Shown here: piece after piece, positions 34,094 through 42,895 of the stretch
Layout of the letters: the number at the start of each line of letters is the position of its first letter
Numbering within the stretch: position 1 is the first letter of the stretch
Translations under genes and position numbers: made by a program
Source: Thermasporomyces sp036564245
GTDB lineage: Bacteria > Actinomycetota > Actinomycetes > Propionibacteriales > Actinopolymorphaceae
Direction: 5' to 3'
Length of the DNA stretch: 64,000 nucleotides
Assembly (NCBI GenBank): GCA_036564245.1
Contig: DATCKU010000067.1
Coordinates: 29,552 to 93,551 of the forward strand
Notes under the pieces: model-generated
Told to the model about the DNA's origin: nothing
The model's input: only the letters and a program-made list of their open reading frames with translations
Databases searched by the model: none

Positions 34094-34963
34094 ATGCGGA
34101 TCAGCGGGAACGAGTGGACCGAAGTGGGCGATCGGTGCTTCGCGCGCCGGTATGCGTCGTTCGACGTGACCATCGGCGCGGTCGTCGGCTCAGAGGGCCT
34201 GCTCTGCATCGACACCCGGGCGTGCCTCACCGAAGCCGACGACCTGCGCGCCGACCTCCGGTCTCTTTCCAGCCAGCCCATCCGGTGGGTGGTCAACACT
34301 CACTGGCACTACGACCACTGCTTCGGCAACGCGCGGTTCGGTGAGGCCGTGATCTACGGTCACGAGTCCGTGCCCGACATGCTCGCCGACCGAGTCGGCG
34401 CCGTACGCCAGGAGCTGTCTGCGCTCGGCCCCGAATGGGCGCGGGCCATGCAGGACCTGGTCGTCTCGCCACCCACCGCGACGTTCGCGTCCGTCGCGGC
34501 GATCGACCTCGGCGACCGTCTGGTCGAGCTGGTGCATCCAGGACGTGCCCACACAAACGGTGACGTCGTCGTCCGTGTCGGTGACGCCGACGTGCTGTAC
34601 GCGGGCGACCTCGTCGAGCAGTCCGGTCCGCCGAGCTACGGCGACGACTCGTACCCCCTCGACTGGCCGGCTGCCCTCGACGTCGTGGCGGGTCTCGTGA
34701 CTGCCCAGACCACGGTGGTGCCGGGGCACGGCGACGCCGTCGACCATGCGTTCCTCGCCGAGCAGCGCCACGAGATCTCAGCCGTCGCGCAGAACATCCG
34801 GCAGCTCGTCGAGCAGGGGGTGCCGCAGGAGCAGGCCTGGAGCGCGGCCGAGTGGCCATGGTCGCAGGAGGTCCTGGCCGAGGCGATCCGGCGGGGGTAC
34901 GAGCAGCTGCGGGACGAGCGCGCTCGCGACACGAACCGCCGACGGACCCTTCCGCTGATCTGA
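34094..34963 (+). CDS. Metallo-beta-lactamase-fold hydrolase
   Basis: 289 residues from ATG 34094 (GGAGGG just before it). Metal-binding motif THWHYDHCFGN (HxHxDH, near 73-83), a further His in HPGRAHTNGDVVV, Asp in YAGDLVE and His in VPGHGDAV complete the dinuclear zinc site. Cytosolic, no signal peptide. Neighbouring DUF3097 and hemW make this the usual actinobacterial hrcA-hemW interval. Substrate unknown; glyoxalase II-like or quinolone-oxidase-like activities are both possible. Confidence 0.9.
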   Translation: MRISGNEWTEVGDRCFARRYASFDVTIGAVVGSEGLLCIDTRACLTEADDLRADLRSLSSQPIRWVVNTHWHYDHCFGNARFGEAVIYGHESVPDMLADRVGAVRQELSALGPEWARAMQDLVVSPPTATFASVAAIDLGDRLVELVHPGRAHTNGDVVVRVGDADVLYAGDLVEQSGPPSYGDDSYPLDWPAALDVVAGLVTAQTTVVPGHGDAVDHAFLAEQRHEISAVAQNIRQLVEQGVPQEQAWSAAEWPWSQEVLAEAIRRGYEQLRDERARDTNRRRTLPLI

Positions 34964-34983
34964 TCCGGCTACGCTCGGCCGTC

Positions 34984-35937
34984 GTGGCAGCCGATCATCC
35001 ACGACACGCGAGACCCCACGCGGTTCGTGCCGACGCCGGCAGCCGATCCGGCGACGAGTTCGACGACACGTCGCGAACCAGATCTGGACGGCGGTACGAG
35101 GACAGGTATGGCCGCGACGTCCTCGCGACCGACTGGCGGGCTCCCAAACGAGGACGGACCGTCGACGTCGCCGTCGAGCCCGGCATGGTCGTGGAGGATC
35201 CGTCGAACGGATTCTGCGGCGCTGTCGTGCGGATCGAGCGCTCGCTAGTCGTCCTGGAGGATCGCTTCGGCAAGCAGCGCAGCTATCCCTACGGGCCAGG
35301 TTTCCTTCTCGAGGGCCGTCCGGTGGCTCTTCGCCCGCCCCGGCCGCAGACGTCGACCGCGCCACGACGCACCGCATCCGGCTCGATCGCCGTGGAGGGA
35401 GCGCGAGCTCGGGTCGCGCAGGCCAGCCGGATCTACGTCGAGGGACGACACGACGCGGAGCTGATCGAGAAGGTGTGGGGCGACGACCTGCGGATCGAAG
35501 GGGTCGTGGTCGAGTACCTCGACGGCATCGACGACCTGGTGAGCATCGTGGCGCAGTTCCAGCCGAACGCCGAACGCAGGTTGGGCGTCCTGGTCGACCA
35601 TCTCGTGGACGGCAGCAAGGAGAGCCGGATCGCGGCCGAGGCGATGTCAGGCCCGTATGGCGCGCACGTGCTGGTCGTCGGGCACCCCTTCGTGGACATC
35701 TGGCAGGCGGTGCGCCCCGCTCGGCTCGGCCTGGACTCGTGGCCGGAGATCCCGCGGACGACCCCGTGGAAGGAGGGCGTCTGCGCGGCCCTCGGGTGGC
35801 CGTACGAGGATCAAGCCGCGATCGCATCGGCGTGGCGGCGGATCCTGGGAGCGGTTCGCGACTACCGCGACCTCGAGCCCGCCTTGCTCGGACCGGTCGA
35901 ACGACTGATCGACTTCGTGACCGTCGGGGCCCGCTGA
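34984..35937 (+). CDS. DUF3097 family protein
   Basis: 317 residues from GTG 34984, 20 bp after the MBL gene. The conserved part begins YGRDVLATDWRAPKRGRTVDVAVEPGMVVED, followed by RIYVEGRHDAELIEKVWGDDLRIEGVVVEYLDGIDDL (near 150-187), which looks like a TOPRIM-type nucleotidyl-transfer core, and GHPFVDIWQAVRPARLGLDSWPEIPR. Widespread in actinobacteria, function unknown. A nucleic-acid role is suggested by the TOPRIM-like part only. Confidence 0.85.
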   Translation: MAADHPRHARPHAVRADAGSRSGDEFDDTSRTRSGRRYEDRYGRDVLATDWRAPKRGRTVDVAVEPGMVVEDPSNGFCGAVVRIERSLVVLEDRFGKQRSYPYGPGFLLEGRPVALRPPRPQTSTAPRRTASGSIAVEGARARVAQASRIYVEGRHDAELIEKVWGDDLRIEGVVVEYLDGIDDLVSIVAQFQPNAERRLGVLVDHLVDGSKESRIAAEAMSGPYGAHVLVVGHPFVDIWQAVRPARLGLDSWPEIPRTTPWKEGVCAALGWPYEDQAAIASAWRRILGAVRDYRDLEPALLGPVERLIDFVTVGAR

Positions 35938-36067
35938 CCTTGTGCGACACGCCTCTCGACGGGCATGGGCGTACCGACGCGAGTCGAACCTCTCCACAGC
36001 CTCTCGCACATGCTGCGCCATCCCACGTGCCGCCCGGCCTGGCGTTGGGCGTGGGTCAGCTGGCAGG

Positions 36068-37291
36068 TCACAGAGTCAGCAGGTTTCGCACGACGGCGTC
36101 AGCGAGGAGCCGGCCGCGCAGTGTGAGGACCGCTCGCCCGGCGGCCAGCCGATCCGAGTCCAGGAGCCCTTGCTCTGCGGCCTCTCCCGCCGCGGCACGC
36201 CCCGCCTCATCGAGCACGTCGAGGTCGAGGCCGTCGGCGAGCCGGACTTCGAGCATGACCCGCTCCGTCCGGCGGGTCTCGGCGTCCAGGACCTCACGCG
36301 CCTGCGCGGGGCTCACGCCATCCGCCAGTCGTGCGGCGTAGGAGGCCGGGTGCTTGACGTTCCACCACCGCACGCCGCCGACGTGACTGTGCGCTCCCGG
36401 TCCTACGCCCCACCAGTTCCCGCTGGTCCAGTAGAGCAGGTTGTGTCGACAGCGATCTGCCGCGGACCGTGCCCAGTTCGACACCTCGTACCACGCGAAC
36501 CCCGCCCGCCGCAGCGTCTCGTCCGCCTGCAGGTAACGGTCGGCCATCACGTCGTCGTCGGGTGCTGCGAGCTCACCGCGGCGGATCCGTGCCGCGAGTC
36601 TCGTGCCCTGCTCCACGATCAGCGCGTACGCCGAGATGTGGTCGGGGCCGGCGGCGACCGCCGCGTCGAGACTCGCCAGCCAGTCGCCGTCGCTCTCCCC
36701 CGGCGTTCCGTAGATGAGGTCGAGGTTGACGTGGGCGAACCCTGCGGCTCGCGCCTCGGCGACACATTCCTGCGCTCGACCCGGCGTGTGGCGGCGGTCG
36801 AGCGTGGCGAGGACGTGCGGTCGCACACTCTGCATGCCGAACGAGATCCGGGTGAATCCCTCGGCACGCAGACGATCCAGTGACGCGCGGTCCACCGACT
36901 CAGGATTGGCCTCGGTGGTCACCTCCGCGTCCGGCAGCAAGCCGAACTCCGACTCGATCGTGCGCAGGATGAGGCCGAGGTCCTCCGGCGGAAGCAGGGT
37001 CGGTGTGCCGCCTCCGAAGAAGACCGTGGCAGCCGGCACGTCTGCCGTGCCGAGCACCTTGCGGGCGAGCAGGATCTCGTCGACGGCGGTTCGGGCGTAC
37101 GTACGACGCGACGCACCGCCGCCGAGTTCCTCTGCGGTGTACGTGTTGAAGTCGCAGTATCCGCACCTGCTGGCACAGAACGGGACGTGGACGTAGATGC
37201 CGAAGGGACGCGACGTCAGCTCGGCCAGGGCAGCCTCAGGTAGCGCCCCGTCGGGCGGAGCGGGATCACCGTCAAGTAGAGGTCGAGGCAT
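36068..37291 (-). CDS. hemW: Radical SAM protein HemW (coproporphyrinogen oxidase-like)
   Basis: 407 residues. The motif CASRCGYCDFNTY (CxxxCxxC, near 38-45) binds the 4Fe-4S cluster and SAM. GGGTPTLL and the C-terminal HemN domain follow. HemW proteins bind haem and deliver it to respiratory enzymes and are often misnamed coproporphyrinogen III oxidase. ATG at 37291 overlaps the fadD stop by 20 nt. Position beside lepA-hrcA-dnaJ is the normal actinobacterial one, although fadD is inserted here. Confidence 0.94.
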   Translation of the reverse strand: MPRPLLDGDPAPPDGALPEAALAELTSRPFGIYVHVPFCASRCGYCDFNTYTAEELGGGASRRTYARTAVDEILLARKVLGTADVPAATVFFGGGTPTLLPPEDLGLILRTIESEFGLLPDAEVTTEANPESVDRASLDRLRAEGFTRISFGMQSVRPHVLATLDRRHTPGRAQECVAEARAAGFAHVNLDLIYGTPGESDGDWLASLDAAVAAGPDHISAYALIVEQGTRLAARIRRGELAAPDDDVMADRYLQADETLRRAGFAWYEVSNWARSAADRCRHNLLYWTSGNWWGVGPGAHSHVGGVRWWNVKHPASYAARLADGVSPAQAREVLDAETRRTERVMLEVRLADGLDLDVLDEAGRAAAGEAAEQGLLDSDRLAAGRAVLTLRGRLLADAVVRNLLTL

Positions 37292-39143
37292 AGAACTTGT
37301 CGAGCAGGTCGGCGTACTTCGCCTCCACCGCCTTGCGCCGCATCTTGAGGCTTGGCGTCATCTCACCTTCCTCGACGCTGAAGTCGTGGTCGAGGATCGC
37401 GAACTTCTTGATGGTCTCCCATCGGTTGAGTCGGGAGTTCAGCTGGTCGACGTACTTCTGCACCATCTCGCGTGCCTGGTCGGACGTCACGATCTCGGCG
37501 TACGACTTCCCGCCCAGGCCGACCTCCTGCGCCCACGCACCGATCGAGTCCGGGTCGAGCGTGATGAGTGCCGTGCAGAAGTTGCGGCCCTCCCCGTGCA
37601 CCAGGATCTGGCTGGCGTACGGGCAGATCGCCTTGAACATCACCTCGATCGCCTGCGGCGCGATGTACTTCCCACCCGATGTCTTGAACAGGTCCTTCTT
37701 GCGGTCGGTGATGCGCAGCAGGCCACGTTCGTCGAGCTCACCGATGTCACCGGTGTGGAACCAGCCGTCCTCGTCGAGGACCTCCTTGGTGAGCTCGGGC
37801 AGGTTGTGGTAGCCCCGCATGACACCCGGACCCTTGATGAGAACCTCACCGTCGTCCGCGATCCGGATCTCGGTGCCGGGAAACGCCGGACCGACCGTGC
37901 CGAAGCGGAACCGTCCGGGCAGGTTGACGCAGGTGGCCGCGCTGGTCTCGGTGAGGCCGTATCCCTCGGTGATGAGGATGCCGGCCGCGTGGAACCATTC
38001 GGCGAGGTCGCGGCTCAGCGCTGCCGCGCCGGACACGAAGAACCGCAGCCGGCCGCCGAACCGCTGCCTGATCTTGGAGAACACCAGCTTGTCGGCGATC
38101 GCGTGCTGGACGAGGAGCGGGAGCGTCGGCTGCTTGCCTTGCTGGCGAAGCTGCGACACCCGACGGCCGACTCCGAATGCCCAATGGAAGAGCTTCGCCT
38201 TGATTCCACCCTCGTGCTCGATGGTGGAGACGATGCGCGCGTGCGCCTTCTCGAAGATCCGTGGCGCCGCCGCCACGAAGGTCGGCCGGACGACCCCGAC
38301 GTTGTCGATGATCTTGTCGACCCGCCCGTCGACGGCGGTGGCGAACCCGATCTGCAGCTGGGCGGTGAGCAGAACCTTCCCGAACGAGTGAGCGAGCGGC
38401 AACCAGAGGTACTGCAGATCGTCGGAGTGCAGGATGTCGACGGCGTCGATGGCGGCGGCGGTGTAGGTCCAGCAGTCGTGGACCAGCCGCACTCCCTTGG
38501 GCTTGCCCGTCGTCCCTGACGTGTAGATCAGGGTCGCCAGGCTTTCCGGACCGACCGTCGCGAGTGCGTCGTCGATGGCCGACGGATGACTCGCCAGGTG
38601 GTCGCGACCTCGCCGCTCCAGCTCGGAGAGGTTGATCACGTCGATGTCGCCCCCACCATCCGCGCCAGCGTCTTCGATCATCACGACGGTGGTGAGGTCG
38701 GGCAGCTCGCTACGGTGCTCCCGAATCTTCTTGAGCTGCTCGTCGTTTTCGGCGAACACCACCCGGCTCTGTGAGTCGCTCACGATGAAGGCGACGTCGG
38801 AGGAGGTCGTCGTGGGGTAGATCGTGGTGGTCGCGGCGCCTGCGCACATGATGGCCAAATCGGCGAGAATCCACTCGTACCTCGTCGTCGAGGCGATTGC
38901 CACACGCTGCTCGGGCGTGATGCCGAGCGCGATGAGCCCGGCCGCGAGCGACCTGACGCGTTCCCCCACCTCACGCCACGTGACGGACTCCCACCGATCT
39001 CCGACCGGGTGGCGGTAGGCCTCGGCGTCGGGCGACGCGGCGACTCGATCGAAGAACAACTGCGCAACAGTCGCCGCCCGGTGGTCGATCTTGGACGTGT
39101 CCGGCTCGGACGCCTTCGTACCCCAAATCAAGTCAATGGACAT
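37272..39143 (-). CDS. Long-chain fatty acid-CoA ligase
   Basis: 623 residues, AMP-forming acyl-CoA synthetase (FadD15-like). P-loop YTSGTTGKPKG (near 180-190), the acyl/adenylate motif GYGLTETSA, and GWFHTGDIGELDERGLLRITDRKKDLFKTSGGKYIAPQ are intact. Start ATG 39143 (MSIDLIWG). It activates fatty acids for degradation or lipid synthesis at the membrane. It overlaps hemW by 20 nt. Confidence 0.93.
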   Translation of the reverse strand: MSIDLIWGTKASEPDTSKIDHRAATVAQLFFDRVAASPDAEAYRHPVGDRWESVTWREVGERVRSLAAGLIALGITPEQRVAIASTTRYEWILADLAIMCAGAATTTIYPTTTSSDVAFIVSDSQSRVVFAENDEQLKKIREHRSELPDLTTVVMIEDAGADGGGDIDVINLSELERRGRDHLASHPSAIDDALATVGPESLATLIYTSGTTGKPKGVRLVHDCWTYTAAAIDAVDILHSDDLQYLWLPLAHSFGKVLLTAQLQIGFATAVDGRVDKIIDNVGVVRPTFVAAAPRIFEKAHARIVSTIEHEGGIKAKLFHWAFGVGRRVSQLRQQGKQPTLPLLVQHAIADKLVFSKIRQRFGGRLRFFVSGAAALSRDLAEWFHAAGILITEGYGLTETSAATCVNLPGRFRFGTVGPAFPGTEIRIADDGEVLIKGPGVMRGYHNLPELTKEVLDEDGWFHTGDIGELDERGLLRITDRKKDLFKTSGGKYIAPQAIEVMFKAICPYASQILVHGEGRNFCTALITLDPDSIGAWAQEVGLGGKSYAEIVTSDQAREMVQKYVDQLNSRLNRWETIKKFAILDHDFSVEEGEMTPSLKMRRKAVEAKYADLLDKFYASTST

Positions 39144-39567
39144 GTGCGCCACCTGCTGCGTCGAAGAACGGCATCTCACTGGCTGCAACGAAGCGTACGC
39201 CCTCCAGCGCACTCTCTGAAACGACCACGCCCCTCCGAAATGACCACGTTACGTGCCCTTCTGTGAGCCGTCAGGGGGCCTGCATGCCCGTGATGGGGAG
39301 GACACGCCGCGGGTGGGGTCCACTTGCGGGCAGGGCAACTCGCGGCGGGCTGGCGGTGCGTGGAACGTCCGGACCAGCCGCAGGCTGTGGAGCCTTGTCG
39401 TACGTATAGGTGCCACGACGCTCCACAACCTGGTTGACGACCCCCTCCCACCTCACGGGACAACGACCGTCTCGACGCGACGACGACCTGCCTTACCTAC
39501 CGCGGCGTCTCCCAACCAGGAGGGGCATGTAGGCCTCTGACACCTGCCAGCCGCGCACGTAACGTGG
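39144..39567. other. Gap between fadD and lepA, largely a repeat-bounded element
   Basis: No gene was recognised. 39238-39574 is bounded by perfect 19-bp inverted repeats (see separate entry). At 39220 GAAACGACCACG precedes the left end GAAATGACCACG, a partial direct repeat. The fadD promoter probably lies in 39144-39237. Confidence 0.6.
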
Positions 39568-39574
39568 TCATTTT
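39238..39574. mobile_element. 337-bp MITE-like element with 19-bp terminal inverted repeats
   Basis: Left end AAATGACCACGTTACGTGC (39238-39256) is the exact reverse complement of the right end (39556-39574). The interior has no credible ORF. The right end runs into lepA: the lepA stop codon TGA (39568-39570) is formed by the repeat's AAATGACC. No target duplication is evident at the flanks. It may be a true non-autonomous element or simply two converging copies of the 3'-end repeat. Confidence 0.65.
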
Positions 39575-41517
39575 CGCGAAGAGGTGTCGGTGGTCGAGAG
39601 CGCCGCGACGAAGGCCTCCTGCGGTACCTCGACCCGGCCGACCATCTTCATCCGCTTCTTGCCCTCTTTCTGGCGCTCGAGCAGCTTGCGCTTGCGGGTG
39701 ATGTCGCCGCCGTAGCACTTGGCGAGGACGTCCTTGCGCATGGCCCGGATCGTCTCACGGGCGATGATGCGCGACCCGACCGCGGCCTGGATCGGCACCT
39801 CGAACTGCTGGCGCGGGATGAGCTCCTTCAGCTTCTGCGCCATCGCGACGCCGTACGAGTACGCCTTGTCCTTGTGCACGATCGCGCTGAACGCGTCGAC
39901 CGGATCACCGTGCAGCAGGATGTCCACCTTCACGAGGTCGGCCGGCTGCTCGCCGCTCGGCTCGTAGTCGAGCGAGGCGTACCCACGTGTCCTGCTCTTC
40001 AACGCGTCGAAGAAGTCGAACACGATCTCGGCGAGCGGCAGCGTGTAACGCATCTCGACCCGGTCCTCGGACAGGTAGTCCATGCCCTCGAGCCGGCCGC
40101 GACGTGACTGGCACAGCTCCATCACCGGGCCGATGTAGTCGGCCGGTGTGAGGATGGTGGCGCGGACGACAGGCTCCAAGACTTCCGCGATCTTGCCGCC
40201 GCCCACCGTCGACTTGCCCTTGCCCTTTCCTGACCGCATCGTCGAGACGCCGGACGGGAACTCGCTCGGGTTGGTGACGACGACCTCCGAGCCGTCCTCC
40301 ATGCGGACCCGATAGACGACGTTGGGCGCCGTGGAGATGAGGTCGAGGTCGAACTCGCGCTCCAGGCGTTCCCGCACGATCTCCATGTGCAGCAGGCCGA
40401 GGAAGCCACATCGAAAGCCGAAACCCAAGGCTCCCGACGTCTCCGGCTCGTACACCAGAGCCGCGTCGTTGAGCTGCAGCTTGTCGAGAGCGTCGCGCAG
40501 GTCGGGGTACTGGTCGCCGTCGACCGGGTAGAGCCCCGCGTACACCATGGGGTTCGGGTGGCGGTAGCCGGCGAGTGGTGTGGTAGCGGGATTGGCGGCC
40601 ACCGTGACCGTGTCACCCACCCGGCTCTGGCGTACCTCCTTCACCCCGGTCATGATGTAGCCCACCTCGCCGACACCCAGCGATTCGGCCTTCATCGGCT
40701 CCGGCGAGATGACGCCGACCTCGAGCGTCTCGTGCGATGCCTTGGTGGACATCATGAGCACCCGCTCCCGGTTGGCGATCTTGCCGTCGACCACCCGGAT
40801 GTACGTCACGACGCCGCGGTAGCTGTCGTACACCGAGTCGAAGATCAACGCCCGCGGGGGCGCATCCGGGTCGCCCACCGGCGGCGGCACCCGGTTCACG
40901 ATCTCGTTCAGCAGCTCCTCGACGCCCTCCCCCGTCTTCGCCGAGACGCGCAGCACCTCCGACTCGTCGCAGCCGATGACCCGAGCGAGCTCGGAGGCGT
41001 ACTTGTCCGGCTGGGCCGACGGCAAGTCGATCTTGTTGAGGACCGGAATGATCTGCAGGTCTGCGTCGAGGGCCAGGTAGAGGTTGGCGAGCGTCTGCGC
41101 CTCGATCCCCTGCGCGGCGTCGACCAGCAGCACCGCGCCCTCGCAGGCGGCAAGAGACCGGGACACCTCGTAGCTGAAGTCGACGTGTCCGGGCGTGTCG
41201 ATGAGATTCAGGATGTACGTACGACCGGCGTGCTCACCCGCACTCGCGCGAAAGGGCAGGCGTACCGCCTGGCTTTTGATCGTGATGCCGCGTTCGCGCT
41301 CGATGTCCATCCGGTCCAGGTACTGCGCGCGCATGGCGCGCTCGTCGACCACACCGGTGAGCTGCAACATGCGGTCGGCAAGCGTCGACTTGCCGTGGTC
41401 GATGTGCGCGATGATGCAGAAGTTCCGGATCAGGGACGGATCGGTCTGGCCGGGCGCCGGGATCGTTCCAGCTGCCGGCCCAGATCGCGGTCCTGGTGCG
41501 GGTACGGAAGCGGACAC
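39568..41517 (-). CDS. lepA: Elongation factor 4 (LepA)
   Basis: 649 residues from GTG 41517, the start that best fits the short N-terminal extensions of relatives (ATG 41556 is possible). Ribosomal GTPase. AHIDHGKST (G1), DTPGHVDF (G3) and NKIDLP (G4) are present, and the LepA-specific C-terminal domain is complete through AKCYGGDITRKRKLLERQKEGKKRMKMVGRVEVPQEAF. Its last codons and stop overlap the AAATGACC repeat, so the final residue (Lys) comes from the repeat. Confidence 0.96.
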   Translation of the reverse strand: MSASVPAPGPRSGPAAGTIPAPGQTDPSLIRNFCIIAHIDHGKSTLADRMLQLTGVVDERAMRAQYLDRMDIERERGITIKSQAVRLPFRASAGEHAGRTYILNLIDTPGHVDFSYEVSRSLAACEGAVLLVDAAQGIEAQTLANLYLALDADLQIIPVLNKIDLPSAQPDKYASELARVIGCDESEVLRVSAKTGEGVEELLNEIVNRVPPPVGDPDAPPRALIFDSVYDSYRGVVTYIRVVDGKIANRERVLMMSTKASHETLEVGVISPEPMKAESLGVGEVGYIMTGVKEVRQSRVGDTVTVAANPATTPLAGYRHPNPMVYAGLYPVDGDQYPDLRDALDKLQLNDAALVYEPETSGALGFGFRCGFLGLLHMEIVRERLEREFDLDLISTAPNVVYRVRMEDGSEVVVTNPSEFPSGVSTMRSGKGKGKSTVGGGKIAEVLEPVVRATILTPADYIGPVMELCQSRRGRLEGMDYLSEDRVEMRYTLPLAEIVFDFFDALKSRTRGYASLDYEPSGEQPADLVKVDILLHGDPVDAFSAIVHKDKAYSYGVAMAQKLKELIPRQQFEVPIQAAVGSRIIARETIRAMRKDVLAKCYGGDITRKRKLLERQKEGKKRMKMVGRVEVPQEAFVAALSTTDTSSRK

Positions 41518-41677
41518 GAACCATCCATTTCCAGTCAACGGGGGGATCGCCCCCATCATCCCACGCCCACGGCTCACCCTTTCGAGCCCGCTTCCTGATC
41601 ACCAGGCTCGGGCCATGCGAGCCGGTCCAACCGGGCTTATCGGACGGCGCGCCGACTCGCCCTCGCACACGGACCCC

Positions 41678-41705
41678 GACGGTTGCAGGTAGACGGTTGC
41701 AAGTA
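41678..41705. promoter_or_regulatory. Tandem 14-nt direct repeat upstream of the APH gene
   Basis: GACGGTTGCAGGTA (41678-41691) and GACGGTTGCAAGTA (41692-41705) are adjacent, with one difference. They lie about 45 nt before the GTG start at 41749 of the first gene of the lanthionine-synthetase-like locus. Direct repeats at this position often are activator or response-regulator sites; no regulator is known here. Confidence 0.5.
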
Positions 41706-41748
41706 ATGGAGTTGGTCGGTCGCAGCTGGACTGGCAGGATCGGCGTCC

Positions 41749-42729
41749 GTGAGCTCCCCTTCGGCCGTCCCGGAAGAGAATCGGCACCGTGGTACGCGAG
41801 CAGCTGGCGTGCGCGCTTCGTACGACTCGCTGCCCACCCGCATCACACGCTGGATCGAGCGGGAGCTGGGCTCGGTGGTCGTGTCGGCGACCGACCAGAC
41901 CGGTGGCTTCTCGCCGGGACCCGCTGCCCGCCTGGTGACCGCGAGTGGGCGGCGGGCGTTCGTGAAGGCCGTGGGGTACGAGCTCAATCCCGACAGCCCT
42001 GCCATCTATCGGCAGGAACGCGCCGCCATGGAAGCCATGCCGGAGCTGCCGTGGACGCCGCGGTTGCTGTCGGCGTACGACGACGGCGAATGGATCGGGT
42101 TGCTGTTCGCCGACATCGAGGGCCGCGAACCCGCCCATCCCTGGACCGCCGACGACGTCGACCAGGTCTTCGGTGCGCTCGCCGATCTCGCGGCCGCCCT
42201 GACACCGTCGCCGTGGTCCGACGCACCACATTTCACGTCCAGCGACCTCTTCACGGGGTGCTGGCTCACGCTCAGGGAGAGCCATGCGGCCGACCTCGAC
42301 CCGTGGGCAGTCGACCATCTGGACGACCTCGTGGCGTTGCAGGCCCGAGCACGACAGGCGGTCGCCGGGAACACGCTGACCCATCTGGACATCCGCGCCG
42401 ACAACGTGTTGATCACACCGCGGAACGACGTCGTCTTCATCGACTGGGCGTGGACCACCCACGCCGCGCCATGGGTCGACACCACGCTGACGGCGTTGGA
42501 CCTCGTGATCAGCGGGACGACCGTGGACGTCGACGCGCTCCTCACCCGCCATCCGTGCACGAAGGACACCGACCCCGACGATCTCACGGCGTTGATCGCC
42601 ACGATGACCGGAATGCTCACCCACGGCTCGCTGCAGCCGCCGCCCCCGAGCCTGCCGACGCTCCGGGACTACCAGCGCATGGCCGCCGACGCCCTGCTCC
42701 GCTGGACCCGACACCGCCTCTCCAATTGA
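41749..42729 (+). CDS. Aminoglycoside phosphotransferase-fold kinase-like protein 1
   Basis: 326 residues from GTG 41749. Kinase-like APH fold with the catalytic loop LTHLDIRADNVLITPRND and the metal Asp in VFIDWAW (near 205-235). HxDxxxxN is intact, so ATP-dependent phosphorylation is possible. It is clearly paralogous to the gene at 45796, sharing the same N-terminal layout (GGFSPGPAARLVT versus SGFTSGFAARLLV). The two flank the lanthionine-synthetase-like gene. Its stop codon TGA is within repeat copy C. Confidence 0.85.
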   Translation: MSSPSAVPEENRHRGTRAAGVRASYDSLPTRITRWIERELGSVVVSATDQTGGFSPGPAARLVTASGRRAFVKAVGYELNPDSPAIYRQERAAMEAMPELPWTPRLLSAYDDGEWIGLLFADIEGREPAHPWTADDVDQVFGALADLAAALTPSPWSDAPHFTSSDLFTGCWLTLRESHAADLDPWAVDHLDDLVALQARARQAVAGNTLTHLDIRADNVLITPRNDVVFIDWAWTTHAAPWVDTTLTALDLVISGTTVDVDALLTRHPCTKDTDPDDLTALIATMTGMLTHGSLQPPPPSLPTLRDYQRMAADALLRWTRHRLSN

Positions 42730-42781
42730 CCATGTGCACTACGCCTGCCGGACCTGCAACACGTGCCGACACGTAGTGCAC
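42724..42781 (+). repeat. Long palindromic AAATGACC repeat, copy C
   Basis: Reads AATTGACCAT then arms GTGCACTACG (42734-42743) and CGTAGTGCAC (42772-42781) with 28 nt between. The stop codon of the APH gene (42727-42729) is the TGA of TTGACC. It separates that gene from the lanthionine-synthetase-like gene and may reduce read-through between them. Confidence 0.85.
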
Positions 42782-42895
42782 CCCCAAAAACCGACCCGCG
42801 CTCCCCCAGCCCCCCGCATCTCGGTTGTCTCTTGCGCAGACCGTACGCACTTGGTAGTCCTATGCTTACGATTTGTGCACGACAGTGGGGGGTAC

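Noticed and set aside
35938..36060. Possible tRNA gene on the minus strand, from a GGTTCGACTC-like T-loop
   Set aside because: The flanking bases do not form a T stem, and no acceptor or anticodon stem could be drawn around it.
42734..42895. N-terminal extension of the synthetase beginning MHYACRTCNTCRHVV, or a Cys-rich precursor peptide
   Set aside because: These codons are the arms and interior of repeat copy C. The same residue pattern appears in translations of copies A and B in unrelated frames, so it is a repeat translated by chance.
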